A DNA stretch of 64,000 nt, taken from Adiantum capillus-veneris (taxonomy: Eukaryota; Streptophyta; Polypodiopsida; Polypodiales; Pteridaceae). Position 1 is the first letter of the stretch, and each line of letters opens with the position of its first letter. The stretch spans positions 102,428,311 through 102,492,310 of the forward strand of contig CM043947.1 of the NCBI GenBank assembly GCA_014529385.2, read 5' to 3'. Both the position numbers and the translations under genes were made by a program. Under the pieces are notes generated by a model. That model was not told the origin of the DNA. It saw nothing but the letters and a program-made list of their open reading frames with translations, and searched no databases. Positions 10,786-21,967 of the stretch are shown in pieces.

Positions 10786-11577
10786 TATTGACGGGCGAGC
10801 GTCAACGACATGCATTATGCTTCCATTGGTCTGTACACATATGTTTATGCATATATTTTTTGTATTTACGGGGCTCCACAGTGGGTTCCAAGTTGTACAT
10901 TGATGATTAGATGAGCCTAGATACCTACAGCATGTTATACATTTTTTGGCCGGCCACCCATTTTTAAAAGCCCTTGTATATAAGTCAATTCACAAGATGT
11001 GAAAGGGCATTCTTAGAGAAGAGAGTGTGAGGGAGTGTGGAGAAGAAGAAGAGGAGTGGCTATGGAGCTTGGATCTTCCACATCATATGTAGTAGTCATT
11101 GGGATTAATGGAAGCTAAGTTCTCTCTACTTTCTCTTGTCTTTCAAGTTTATGTGTGTTAATGGTGTATGATTAGTGTTAATCTTCTCTTCTCTCTCAAG
11201 TTTTCCCTCTTGTTTGAGCATTCTTGCTTCACATGTGTGCTAGATTAGAGTGTGTGTGTACATGGGCTGCATACATTTCTCTCATTAGGCTTCTTTGTAT
11301 ATGCTTAATGTGTGATTAGAGTGTGTGTGCTTGAGATTAGAGCAAAGGGATACACCATTGTCTGCATGATTAGAGAGTTAGAGTGTAGATTGAGAGTGTG
11401 TGTGCATAGATCTTGCTTCATCGGCTTTCCCTCTTCTCCTCTCTTGCTTTACCCCTCTTCCTAGAGTCTTCATTCCATCACATTAGGTGCATCCATGCTT
11501 CCATGCACTAGCTGGGTTCCGATCCACCGGATTGAAATTATGACGGTGGGTTGTGCGCTATGCTATGACCACCAACA
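10786..11577 (+). repeat. NA-1 left (5') LTR
   Basis: 792 bp, begins TATTGACGGGCG (originally TGTTG) and ends CCACCAACA. Highly similar to 17354-18096 but keeps about 49 bp (around 11484-11530) that the right copy lacks. AGAG/GTGTGT-rich middle part. Confidence 0.95.
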
Positions 11578-11578
11578 T

Positions 11579-11602
11579 TGGCGTCGTTGCCAGGGATCGA
11601 GC
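11579..11602 (+). other. NA-1 primer binding site, tRNA-Asp type
   Basis: TGGCGTCGTTGCCAGGGATC starts two bases after the left LTR. It matches the Athila-type site complementary to tRNA-Asp (TGGCGCCGTTGCCGGGGA) with two changes. Confidence 0.85.
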
Positions 11603-13019
11603 GCCTAAGCTAGAGGATCACCCGTGTGATGGTTTGAGTTTCTAATTTTCATTAGGATTAGGTATTGGTGATGGTGAATGGTTGATTTGTGATGAGATTT
11701 TGTTAAAAAAGTTGTGTGTAATTTTCATGTTTTCTCTTCATTTTCACTAATTGATCACTAATTTACTACTAATCCGTTAATAATTGGAGTGTTTTACATG
11801 TTTATGTGCCTAATTAGAGGCTTGTGCATCACTGTTACGGGTTGAAATTTCATCAATTTTGCATGATTTGAGTGATTAGAAAGTGTGTAATTATGTGTGA
11901 TTTATGCTAATTTTGATGTCTAATTACTCACTAATCTTGTGTGTTTTTGGTGCTACACATGAATGAATCTCTAATTGGATGTTTTGCCTTCATGATTATG
12001 TGTTTGATTTCAAGAAAAATGATGCTACACATGATGCTTTGTGATTGGTGCTTGTAGGTAGAGATGCGGTGAAGCGGTTGCCTACACAGACACGTGTGTA
12101 ATCTTCAATTGGAGTGGAGAAATCGATGCGATTCTTGTTGTAATGTGAGTGCATTAACCCACTTTAAAATCTGAAATTAAAGTGCAGGTTTGAGAATTGA
12201 TTAGGTGCACTTAATCGGTGCAAATCTATGTGTACTAGTGTATGCCAACGTGAGGGAAAATGTGTACAAATTGGTGCTTTTTTTTTTGGCAATTTTGATG
12301 CTAATGTGTTTGATGCAAAACCATTGATTTATTATGGTCATTATGTTTATATGGTTTATGGTTTTTGATTGCCAATTTTGCACCGAACTGCTGTCCAAAT
12401 TTCGGTAGAATTGTGTGCGATTAATTGGTGCATTTTAGGCTTAATTGTGCTTGTGTATACACACATAATTAAACTAATTGCAAGTGGCAAATTGGAGTGT
12501 TTATGATTGTATTGTGATGTTGAATTAGTGGTAAACAAGTGTCTGCATAGAAATTTTCTAATTGAACCACCAATTGCGCTAATTTTTGGGCCAAAAATGG
12601 ACAAAAAAGAGGTTAAAACGGGTCTTGGTTTGATTGGCAATTGATGTGTTAAACACACACACATACACAAACATATACCCCTCTTCATTTTTCTTACTTT
12701 CTCTCTCTCGGATTCACACACACACACACACACACGTCCAAAAAACTAAAAAACTAAAAAAAACATACACACAAAAACCGCCCCCCTTTAAATATTCCTT
12801 GATTTTCTCTTTTTGTCTCTTTCTCTCACTCGAATTTACACACACACACCCAAAAAGAAAAAAAAACTTTATAAAAAAAATGATTTTTTTTTCTTTCTTT
12901 CTTTGCTTCTCACACATATTCCACACGCATCACACGCCCCACATACTCGACGCTCGCGCGCATGTACACACGATTAGACACATTTAGAGCAGATACGTCC
13001 GAGAGTTAGGTTTTGCCAG
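11603..13019 (+). other. NA-1 leader, non-coding
   Basis: AT-rich, dominated by TGATTAG-like words, with no coding signal. A CA run (12716-12735) and A-rich/CA-rich low-complexity sequence to about 12930 precede the coding part. ORFs seen here are repeat artefacts. Confidence 0.6.
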
Positions 13020-14649
13020 ATTTTGGCAGATTTGAGTCCGATTGTACGCATAAACCTCGATATAGGCCTATCACACGCCGAGAGCGCATATATGATGGCC
13101 ATGACCACTTTGTGCTCTGAGTACACATTGCTCACACTTGTAGGCGAGCACAGAGGCCGGCCCTTTTACACGGACACATATGGACATTTCTTTGTCCAGT
13201 GTCGCGCCTCCTTTGGCCCCACATAGACACTCCAGGTGGTGCGAGTCCTTCCCGACGACAGGCGGGATGGCACATTTAGAGATGACTATCGCGCCACGTA
13301 TGTGGTCGACCATTTGATTAGGCTAGAGGAGATGGAGCTAGTACACACAGATGATTGCCTTGAGGCCTTCAACCATCCCGTGCAGGTTACATTACAGCGG
13401 GTAGGTCCTCGAGTGATCTATATAGATAGTGCTTAGCACATATATCGATTAGAGTGTCGCACTTATAGTAGACACCTATCCACAGATGTTGTGACACTAG
13501 TTGGCGATCCTAGAGACAGATGCTACATGAGCACCACAAGCACTGAGCTTTACTTTTTGACTTATCTATTGCCGTACGATCCTTGACCGACCCAGCGCCC
13601 TACTTCGAGTAGGAGTGCCTCACCTCCTTTAGACACAGTGCCATCACCCACATCACTCAGAAAACCACTGCCAAGATTCTCCTCACCTAGACTTGATTTG
13701 CCGCCAAGCATTTCGAGCTATCACGAGTCTAGAGCAATGTACACGGCGATTGCTAGCACTTTCCATACCACTTAGAGTGAGCCACAGATAGAGACCCAGA
13801 GCCTTCGAGACACGTACTTTAGAGAGTCTCAACCTCGACACCTTTCACCATCTAGAGACCCATGCCAACCTTTGATGACATAGATTAGAGAGCATACGAG
13901 AGAGTCTATGACGACCACATCACCCCAGTTGAGAGCACCAGAGGTAGGGCCCGGTAGATCACCCATTGTAGATATGAGTGCCCCTAGACCGTTGAACCCC
14001 ACCTTTCAGACACTGTCCGAGACCAGAGAAACTAGGGATAGCATGAGAGATATAGATGGTCAGATCTTGCATATAGTAGACCGATATCCACGAGGGGTTG
14101 CATATTATGTTGACACTTATGATCACCCCTTTGTGAGGCTAGCCACCCTGCAGCGCATGATGTCTACACCTAAGCAGATTGTGAGAGCCTACCCACAGGC
14201 CGATAGATGAGCTCGGAGAGCAGTATCTCTTGATTGAGACCCTTGATTATGATGACATTGAGCGAGCACACCCAGATGACAGCCTAGACACACAGACACA
14301 TCCTAGGCTAGTGGAGCTTCAGAGATTTGAGCAGACCATTACCTATCTAGAGGAGCTTGGTCGTAGGTACAGACGCCTGACGAGTGGTGGATCGAGAGAT
14401 CCTTCAGCCCTCCTTCTTGCATATTTGATAGGAGATCCACGTGAGCGAGTTTATAGAGATGTCGATCATGCAGTATATGTTTTGACTATAGGTCTACCCT
14501 ACTACCCTCGACTTAGACATGATGATTTGTGTTTACCCACGACAACCACGCTAGCTCCACAGCTACCGAGAGGTCCGAGTCCTCGAGAGACACCACTAGA
14601 GAGATCACCTCCTAGGCTTATTTTGTCACGTCGTATTCTACCACCTTGA
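13020..14649 (+). pseudogene. NA-1 protein of unknown function with duplicated module
   Basis: One plus-strand frame runs from about 13020 to 14205 with stops at 13224, 13434, 13560, 13770 and 13887, then a frameshift near 14205 moves it to the next frame up to 14649. Coding character is clear because the frame is rich in Arg, Pro, Ser and Thr between stops and because two segments are homologous: module A (13137-13580) and module B (14080-14515). Shared motifs in order: RGxxxYxxDTYxHxFV, a HxDDxL...HP...LQR helix-like stretch, and LxGDPRxRxY. The modules are joined by a Ser/Pro-rich linker. No known gag, pol or host family recognised; a gag-like or captured host protein are both possible. 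Confidence 0.6.
13137..14515 (+). repeat. Diverged tandem protein module (about 145 codons, two copies)
   Basis: Copy A 13137-13580 and copy B 14080-14515. Matching pieces: HTDDCLEAFNHPVQVTLQRV against HPDDSLDTQTHPRLVELQRF, LVGDPRDRCY against LIGDPRERVY, and YTDTYGHFFV against YVDTYDHPFV. The match is at protein level; DNA has diverged well beyond a recent duplication. Confidence 0.65.
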
Positions 14650-15131
14650 GAGATGCCAGATGAGGATGATAGTGTGCCCCGAGAGATAGCTTCAGCACCT
14701 AGCCTGCCAGGTAGAGCCCCTGAGACTAGAGCCCAGTCATAATATTGTTAGGGAGCCTACACCACCTACCACACTTATCCACGAGACTTCCAGCACACAG
14801 CGAGAGATGTCACAGAGTCATAGAGTGAGTGACTCCAATGGCTTTGTTATAGATTAGACCACTCCACAGATTCTAGCTACCCTCGAGCATCCTTGTTTAG
14901 ATCTGCCGACCTCACAGAGACCCTTAGAGATAGCTATCAAGCTAGAGCCATCTACAAGAGTAGATCCCCCTATGAGAGAAGATGCAGAGCCGACAGCATC
15001 GCTATCCCACTCTTTTAGCTTGCATAGTGGTGTCATAGCCAGTGAGTCACAGAGAGAGAGCAGCCACCACATATAGATGTTGCCCTAGTGCCATCTACGA
15101 GTGCCGATTCACGATCAGATCACCCGATTGA
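14650..15131 (+). other. NA-1 decayed linker between coding segments
   Basis: Short open pieces in several frames with the same Arg/Pro/Ser/Thr-rich composition (for example PSLPGRAPETRAQS, LDLPTSQRPLEIAIKLEP). Most likely the same protein, broken by frameshifts. Confidence 0.45.
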
Positions 15132-16034
15132 GTGAAAACCAGCCCACGAGCCGTCCGTACTTTTCTAGATCAGGTTCCTGGAGACTACATTACTGACACC
15201 ACAGAGATAGAGGTTACACCACAGATACATGGACGTACACGGACTAGAGTGACCTCTACTGACACCCTGTGTAGGGATACGATAGCGACTGCTAGACTTG
15301 TTTGGAGACCACGTACATAGGCATCTCAGCCATGTGTAGAGCCTTCTCTAGGCAGAGGCTCTGCTACGATGACTAGTGCCACTAAGGAGCGACACACGAT
15401 AGATCAGGCACGTATGTCTCCACGTAGAGCTTCCAGGACAACCCAACAGGTATTTGTTCCCCGTGACGAGATTCATGCTAGATTTTTACCTTGTGATGAC
15501 ACGATCATATTTCTAAAGAGCCATATGATCGACGATGGACTTTCACATGGTTGGCTCACATCTAGACAGTCACTTGAGGCACATGATTACTTTGAGGGAC
15601 AAAGACATGTTTGGGTACCTAGGCCACGAGCGGTAGCACACCCAGCACATACAAGATCATACCCTAGAGCAAGACCTCCATGATGTCGAGAGATGAGACT
15701 ACCCCTAGAGAGGTCGGTACCTTCACAGCAGATAGTATGTCCTAGAGCTAGATGCACACGTAGACACGCTAGGAGAGCTCAGACTGACATCCCTACGAGA
15801 GCGCGAGCATTGCAGATTTGGCTACCGAAGAGCCTTCCACAGACTATTCGAGTAGAGGCTGATGCCCCCCCTATGCCCATTCCTTGTGCTGTTGAGCGGA
15901 CTTTACATATGGAGCTAGGTGTTAGCCAGCCCTTGACTATTAGAGATCGAGCTAAGAGATTGCAGATCATGCTTCATGGTGAGAGCTCTCTCTTGACTCC
16001 TAGTTGCACGAGATTTGAGATTTGTACACATTGA
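15132..16034 (+). pseudogene. NA-1 3' coding segment with WVP motif
   Basis: Three plus-strand pieces with stops and no recognised family: 15132-15320, 15369-15683 and 15693-16034, ending shortly before a CACATTGATATGTG repeat. The middle piece holds SLEAHDYFEGQRHVWVPRPR, which resembles ILEAQGYYKGNDQIWVPKRK in the post-integrase ORF of gypsy 2; a second, shorter match is LQIWLPKSL against LVWVPKKERF. This suggests both elements share a 3' protein domain. Otherwise Arg/Pro-rich. Confidence 0.55.
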
Positions 16035-17341
16035 TATGTGCACATTGATATGTGCACTAGATTTACCTGCATATACCAGAGGCACTTTTTTCCCTTTTGG
16101 GTTTTTTCCCTCTGGATATCGAGGTTTTAGACCCTAGCTTAGATGTTTTATTTTATTATTCTGTTACTTTTGTTATTTTATCTTGCTGCTGACATACATC
16201 TTGGAGGTACAGTGCTTTTGTTGATCTTTTGATGCAGCACATAAACAAACATTAGCTTGCCCATGGAGAGTGGACGACCATGTAGACATGATGTATCTCC
16301 AGACACGAGGAGCTTCCATGACATCGACCTCTTCATCGAGCCCATGCACAGGTGCACTCCTTCCTATGCTATATAGTTTTGTACATTTATATTTGTTGAT
16401 TGTGGCTTCTTCTTTGTTTGATTAAGTGCATTCAATTATGTTTTGTTATCTGCCATGAAAGATGTATAAACTTGTCCTTTCTTTAGTTAATTGACTTAGA
16501 GTTTAGTTTATTGATGAGCCTTGAGGTTAGGAGGCAGTGACTTTAGGTTAACTCATTTACTTGACTACTAACCCTAGTTGGTAAAATTATTTGAGTGTTT
16601 GAAACCTTAGGAGTGTTTTAAGCATAGAGAGGCTTTCTCACCCAAACAACAAAGAAAACTAGTGAAAATACAAAGGAAATGGAAGAAAAACAAAAGTGCC
16701 ACAAGTGTAAAAGCTTAAGCTGGAAGAGAAATCCTGGCTTGATTTGGTACTTCACGCACATGTATTGCCTATGGTACTAGAGCCCTAGAGGTTCCCAATG
16801 TGGGTGCTTTTCTTTGAGAAGCAAAAAGCCCCGGGTATACAAATAAGCACACACGTCAAATAATTTTGCAAAATGTGAAAAATAACAAATGAAAAGCAAG
16901 AAAAATGAAATGAGAAAGACTTCCATTGAGCTTCAAGTTTTTAAAAAAAATTCAAGCTTTTGTTTTGAGTTGTGAGAGTTAGTTAGCTAATCTATGACAG
17001 ACATAATTAGGGAATCTTGCATTGGGATAAATTTACTAACTTAGCTAGCACTAGAGTAAATGTTTTAACCCTTAATCGTAGCTAACTAATTGATAGACTC
17101 ATTCATAAGCCCAAAACTCTTGATTAATTAATTTCAGCAAGTGCAATTTATTTTTCTTTAATGGCAGTGTAACATTTCATAATTCTTTGCATTTCCTCAT
17201 TACTACATGTGCTTTGCCTTTTCCTTATGCCTTATCACCATATATTTGAGGTTGCTACCTCATCCACCTTTTTCTTTTTGCAGGCACATTCTTCCTCAAG
17301 CATCTACCACGACATGGCTTTGTCAGGGACGACAAAGCTTC
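16035..17341 (+). other. NA-1 3' untranslated region
   Basis: No coding signal. Contains a short tandem TGATATGTGCACAT repeat at 16032-16055, T-rich and AT-rich stretches, then the polypurine tract and right LTR. Confidence 0.6.
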
Positions 17342-17353
17342 AGAAGGAGAGAG
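17342..17353 (+). other. NA-1 polypurine tract
   Basis: AGAAGGAGAGAG lies immediately before the right LTR, the normal place for the plus-strand primer. Confidence 0.8.
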
Positions 17354-18096
17354 TGTTGACGGGCGAGCGTCAATGACATGCATTATCCTTCCATTGGTGT
17401 GTACACATATGTGTATGCATATATTTTTTGTATTTACGGGCTCCACAGTGGGTTCCAAGTTGTACATTGATGATTAGATGAGCCTAGATACCTGCAGCAT
17501 GTTATACATTTTTTGGCCGGCCGCCCATTTTTAAAAGCCCTTGTATATAAGTCAATTCACATGATGTGAAAGGGCATTTTTAGAGAAGAGAGTGTGAGGG
17601 AGTGTGGAGAAGAAGAAGAGGAGTGGATATGGAGCTTGGATCTTCCACATCATATGTAGTAGTCATTGGGATTAATGGAAGCTAAGTTCTCTCTACTTTC
17701 TCTTGTCTTTCAAGCTTATGTGTGTTAATGGTGTATGATTAGTGTTAATCTTCTCTTCTCTCTCAAGTTTTTCCTCTTGTTTGAGCATTCTTGCTTCACA
17801 TGTGTGCTAGATTAGAGTGTGTGTACGTGGGCTACATACATTTCTCTCATTAGGCTTCTTTGTGTATGCTTAATGTGTGATTAGAGTGTGTGTGCTTGAG
17901 ATTAGAGCAAAGGGATACACCATTGTCTACATGATTAGAGAGTTAGAGTATAGATTGAGAGTGTGTGTGCATAGATCTTGCTTCATCGGCTTTCCCTCTT
18001 CTCCTCTCCTTCTTCATCCCTCTTCCTAGAGTCCTCATTCCATCACCGGATTGACATTATGTCGGTGGGCTGTGCGCTATGCTATGACCACCAACA
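17354..18096 (+). repeat. NA-1 right (3') LTR
   Basis: 743 bp, begins TGTTGACGGGCG and ends CCACCAACA, with TGTTG/CAACA inverted ends. Lacks the stretch between two CATCAC/ACCGGATTG-like points that the left LTR retains, so one copy has a post-insertion deletion. Confidence 0.95.
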
Positions 18097-18180
18097 CAAT
18101 CTCAAAGGTACAACCAAATCTTGTAATAATGTTCTCAAAGAGAAACTTGGCACTTGACCTCGCATCGGCCTTACGTGTGT
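18097..18180 (-). pseudogene. pol: Gypsy 2 integrase catalytic core, proximal part
   Basis: Reverse complement reads RKADARSSAKFLFENIITRF and GCTFEIV, which joins exactly to SDNGTHF at 10785 once NA-1 and one copy of CAATC are removed. Coding similarity fades just above 18180, so the rest of pol has been lost. Confidence 0.82.
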
Positions 18181-18958
18181 AAGGTTTCCAGTTTCTGAAA
18201 CCTTAAAGGTTGTATAAAGCTTAATCAAACTAATATGATTATTGAAAAAGCAATGTAGAATTGTTCGACCATGGCAAATATTGGTATTTTTGGAATCTTA
18301 AGCACAGCAAACCCCGGGCTAGAAATTTTCATATTTAAATTCGGACAAAAACTGACCCCGCTAGTCCTCCCAGAAGATTCAATGTAGAATAAATTATTAA
18401 GAAAAATTGAAGGGTTACAGTAATCATTTAACCATACACTTTATTAAAGGTCTCCCAGATATTTACAAGATATTTACCAATTAAGCAAAAATAGGTCAAA
18501 TGATAGCAAAATTGACATTTTAAAAGCTGGCAGGTAACGGGAGGGTCATCACTGACCTTCCAGGGACTCATTTAATAGCAGGGGGTGTTTTTAACTTGCT
18601 GGGAACTACTTGAACTGCAAGCAACTGCCTTTTTCAACCGGTGAGAGCTTATGAGTGCCAGAAAACTATAAATAGGACCCCTAGCTTCACATTTTACATA
18701 GACTCGGAGCCTTGACACACTCTCTTTCATCTAGAGAGACCGCTATGTAGAAATCATTAGAGATTAATCTCTAATTGATTAACCTAAACAATAATTAGTC
18801 TAATCTTTCTTGATTAGCAAGGTTAGATTAAGCTATTTTGTTAATAAATCAAAGATTAGGCCTATGTATACTCATAAACCCTCTTTTAATTAAATAAATT
18901 CTGTTGATTATTGTAATTAAGCTTAGAAATGTTAAGCTAATTAATTATCCTATCATAT
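18181..18958. other. AT-rich flank with a candidate TATA box
   Basis: No ORF of note. ACTATAAATAGGACC (TATAAATA at 18667-18674, plus strand) is followed by CA/TC-rich sequence as in a plant LTR promoter, then TTAAT-rich sequence that continues at 28291 once NA-2 is removed. May be part of an old LTR. Confidence 0.4.
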
Positions 18959-19122
18959 TGTAACGTGCTGTTACAGGAGAGAGAGTAGACCAAAACTAGA
19001 CCTGCCATTCATTAATCCGTCATCTCTCTTATAGCAAGAGAGGTTAGTTACATGCCAAGAATGTACTAGTATCCTCCCACACTAGGTGATCGGACACATG
19101 ACCTACATGACCACACATCACA
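18959..19122 (-). repeat. NA-2 3' LTR
   Basis: 164 bp. The plus-strand start TGTAAC-GTGCT-GTTACA is an inverted repeat that would form a hairpin at the LTR end. Nearly identical to 28127-28290. Confidence 0.82.
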
Positions 19123-19138
19123 CCTCCCCCTCAGGGAG
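19123..19138 (-). other. NA-2 polypurine tract
   Basis: Minus strand reads TCTCCCTGAGGGGGAGG directly before the 3' LTR start TGATGTG. This fixes the element orientation. Confidence 0.7.
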
Positions 19139-19472
19139 AAAAAGATGGATATCTTTTTTACAATTTTGGGCTGAGAAAAAACTTGACACAAAGGGATCAA
19201 CTCCGACGCTTCATCTGGGGGGAGTGATCATACAACGGCTTAGGGGCTGGGACTGATCTTAGGGGCTAGACTCGACATCATGCCGAACATGATCAAGGCA
19301 TGGAACTCGACATCTCGCTTGTGCAAACATCAGGTTGCTATCCTGATGTGAATGGCTAGACGAGGAATGACTAAGACATACAATCTCCAATCCACTTCAG
19401 CGTTTGGTGTGAGTGTGTTTTGCTTTATTGAAAACCAACTACATGCTTGATCTAACGTTGAAAAGAGTATCA

Positions 19473-20081
19473 CTAAACACAATGAAAAGTTTTTGCTTCA
19501 AGATCCCGCTGCTCGAAGCAATCACGAAAATCCAAGCGCAGTAACAAACTTGCCATTCCCTTGCTGGGTGAACTTGCCATTCCTTTGCTGGGTGAAATAG
19601 TACTCGATTCTGACTTAGTGAGAGGAACACCCTCATGATCTGCTATCATCTTGAGCACCTTAACCATAGTGGAGGTCTTTTCCAGAATGTTGATAGAATC
19701 ATCAAGGACAAGAGGAAGCTCAGGAACCAGCGCAATGTGATGTGCATGGGCAAGGAAAAGAGAAGGAATGACAGAGGAAGCGAAGGCAGAAACAACAGCA
19801 TGCCTCTTTTGGCCATAAACTCCCTGGTCAGCTCTATGAGTGCCACCACCAGAGATGCTGACATTTGTCATCAGGTTGTCCACACTGCCCTTCTCTAGCA
19901 AACCGGCCAACAATGCAAGCCAATAGTACTACATCTGAATCCGTGCAGCTTGAACAGGAACTGCAGTCTGGACTGCAGTAGCAACATGCTTCAAAGCAGG
20001 CTTCTTTCCTGACGTGGGGGTCCTCTGGATCTTGTGCTCTGACTCCGCAAAAGTGGATTCCTGAGACTTGGGTGCCATGGG
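19473..20081 (-). pseudogene. RPL4: Captured, decayed ribosomal protein L4 (uL4) fragment
   Basis: Frame opens at MAPKSQES (20081), crosses one TAG near 19931 and runs to 19473. Plus positions 19640-19862 encode GGGTHRADQGVYG joined to QKRHAVVSAFASSVIPS, then VPELPLVLDDS and ILEKTSTMVKVLK, which match the conserved core of eukaryotic L4 (GGGTHRAGQG, QKRxAVVSA, VPExPLVxxDS, IEKTS, KVLK). About 25 residues of L4 that should lie between the first two pieces are missing. Sequence before and after the core does not look like L4. L4 is a large-subunit ribosomal protein; this copy lacks most of it and carries a stop, so no function is expected. It sits between the unknown ORF and the polypurine tract, all on one strand, so it moved with the element. 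Confidence 0.72.
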
Positions 20082-20177
20082 AAACCACCATAATAGCATG
20101 AACTACAATGCATGAAACAACAAAAGCACAAGGAGGGCAAGGGTGAGATCATGAAAAGAAGCAATAGGGCTGAGGAT

Positions 20178-20660
20178 CTACGGAACATAAGCAATGATGA
20201 TGACAGTGTAGGAGAATATGCTGCATGAAACAAGCAGGGCTGTCATGGCTCGTGGTGGCAATGACCCATCAATCTGTTGACTCTCTGATGCTTTCTCGCT
20301 CGCTAATATGATTAAGAGATTACCGTTGGAGTGACCCTGCTGCTGGGGAACTACAATGCAAGGCCCATAGAGAAAGGTGTTTAGTATGGGTGTATTACAA
20401 GAGGAAAGACCATTAAAGTTGAAAGGAATGCTATGTTGCATGGTAGTCCACTGCTCGCTTTTGTTCGGCATGGCTTTGGGGATGTTCATATGGAAAGCTT
20501 CTTGTATGACCGCAGTGGACATGGGCATCATGGACGTAGGAGCTGAGGTCGAAGGCTCCGGTGAAAATGGTGACAATGAGCCCTTGTTAGAGTCAAACTC
20601 TGACGAACTACAGCTTGTCGGAGCCTCCATCAGCAGCTGCGCCTAAAGAAGAGGTGTCCA
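20178..20660 (-). CDS. NA-2 ORF of unknown function
   Basis: Open for 150 codons from the ATG at 20630, in the same frame as the L4-like segment. Ser/Thr/Pro-rich N-terminus (SSSEFDSNKGSLSPFSPEPS) and a hydrophobic C-terminal end (ALLVSCSIFSYTVIIIAYV) that could be one membrane segment. An alternative start at 20660 (MDTSSLGAAADGG, another frame) hits a stop after 17 codons. No family recognised; could be captured host sequence or remains of gag. Confidence 0.35.
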
Positions 20661-20710
20661 TGCTGTCTCTAGCTGCGGGGTTTAGCGTTTTGTATCGTTT
20701 CTGAGGTTTA

Positions 20711-20715
20711 GCTAG
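20711..20715. other. Target-site duplication of copia 1 (pair at 27932-27936)
   Basis: GCTAG on both sides. Confidence 0.92.
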
Positions 20716-20926
20716 TGTTGGGGTGTAGGCCAGGTGGCCGTGGGAAACCACCCTTGTACACTTAATTTCCCCTATTCAATATAGGGAGAGAAAGAGGAAG
20801 AGTTGACCTCTCCCTTCTCTTTCTTCTCCACTAACCCACACAGGCTGCCTGTACATCATCCCCTTCCCCATTCTCTTCTTCCCCCTCTCTTGCACACACT
20901 TCGTACACGCACACGTGCACTCATCA
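20716..20926 (+). repeat. Copia 1 5' LTR
   Basis: 211 bp, TGTTGGGGTGTAGG to ACTCATCA. TC-rich second half. Pair of 27722-27931. Confidence 0.95.
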
Positions 20927-20928
20927 AT

Positions 20929-20940
20929 TGGTATCAGAGC
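20929..20940 (+). other. Copia 1 primer binding site
   Basis: TGGTATCAGAGC, complementary to the 3' end of initiator-Met tRNA, two bases after the LTR. Confidence 0.95.
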
Positions 20941-21186
20941 ACGGGGATCTCGAGCGATAGACGGATCGCAAGAGATTGGAAGGAATCGGAGTTCTGTGAC
21001 GCAATTTCGGAGGCACGAAAGCTCGGCGCATGCAGCCGCTCCTACACACTCATCATTGAGTAAATGATCGGAACAGGGTGAAGAAATTGATTCTCTGTGT
21101 GGTCTTGAATGCAGCAATCATCAGATCTGGTAGCAAAGAGGAGAGGAAGCAATTGTAGTCCACTGGTCCTACTTGGATAGCCGAGC

Positions 21187-21311
<125 letters not shown>

Positions 21312-21967
21312 TCGGGTCAATACAGCCTGCCCGATTGTGTGTGTGCAAGTAAATTCCGTGTGTGTATTGGAACTGGAAGCAGATGAGAAGCAGAGTTCTG
21401 TTTTCTGTGAAAGGTCTACACAGTCGAGTCTGAAGTTGTAGGAGCAGGGGAAGCAATTCAAGTGTGTGTGTACCCGATTGGAGGTGTAGCAGGGCTGTTC
21501 TATTCGAGCCAGAGTTGAGCTTCCTACAGCGTTGGAGAGTAAGAAAACGCAAACAGGGGCAGCAAATCAGCTTGTAAAGTGAGCAATCAACCCTCAGATC
21601 ATCTGTGTGGAAAGGCAATACATAAAATAGAGGCCGATTTAGGGGCTGCAGCAAAGCATTGTGCAGCTCAGCACAATACACATAGCTTGAAAAGCAGGTG
21701 AAATTTGGGCCTGATATGTCTAGGCTGGACCGCGCAGATGCAAACAAAATGTTTTTGTTGGTGATTTAGAAACGCTGCCAAGTTTGTGTGGTAGTAGCCA
21801 TAATGCCTATGTTTGTTAGTGTGTGTTGAAAACACACACACACATGAATCCGGGTCCACCTTCCAGGAAAAGCACACGGTGCTGCTAAGCAATTCTATCT
21901 TCGTCAGTGCAAAGAAGATGGGCCAGCGCTGATTCGAGGGGGAGAGAGAGGAAGAGAAGCGCGCACA

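Larger units (their letters stand above)
10786..18096 (+). mobile_element. NA-1: non-autonomous LTR retrotransposon
   Basis: Complete element of 7.3 kb: LTRs (10786-11577, 17354-18096) with TG...CA ends (first G mutated to A in the left copy), CAATC duplication, a tRNA-Asp-type primer site and a polypurine tract. The interior has no gag, RT or integrase similarity that I can see; it codes instead for a decayed plus-strand protein of unknown type with a duplicated module. The tRNA-Asp primer site is typical of Athila-type gypsy elements, so movement in trans by a gypsy relative is likely. Confidence 0.9.

Noticed and set aside
12634-12987. ORF of 117 codons with His-Thr runs
   Set aside because: CA-rich low-complexity leader of NA-1.
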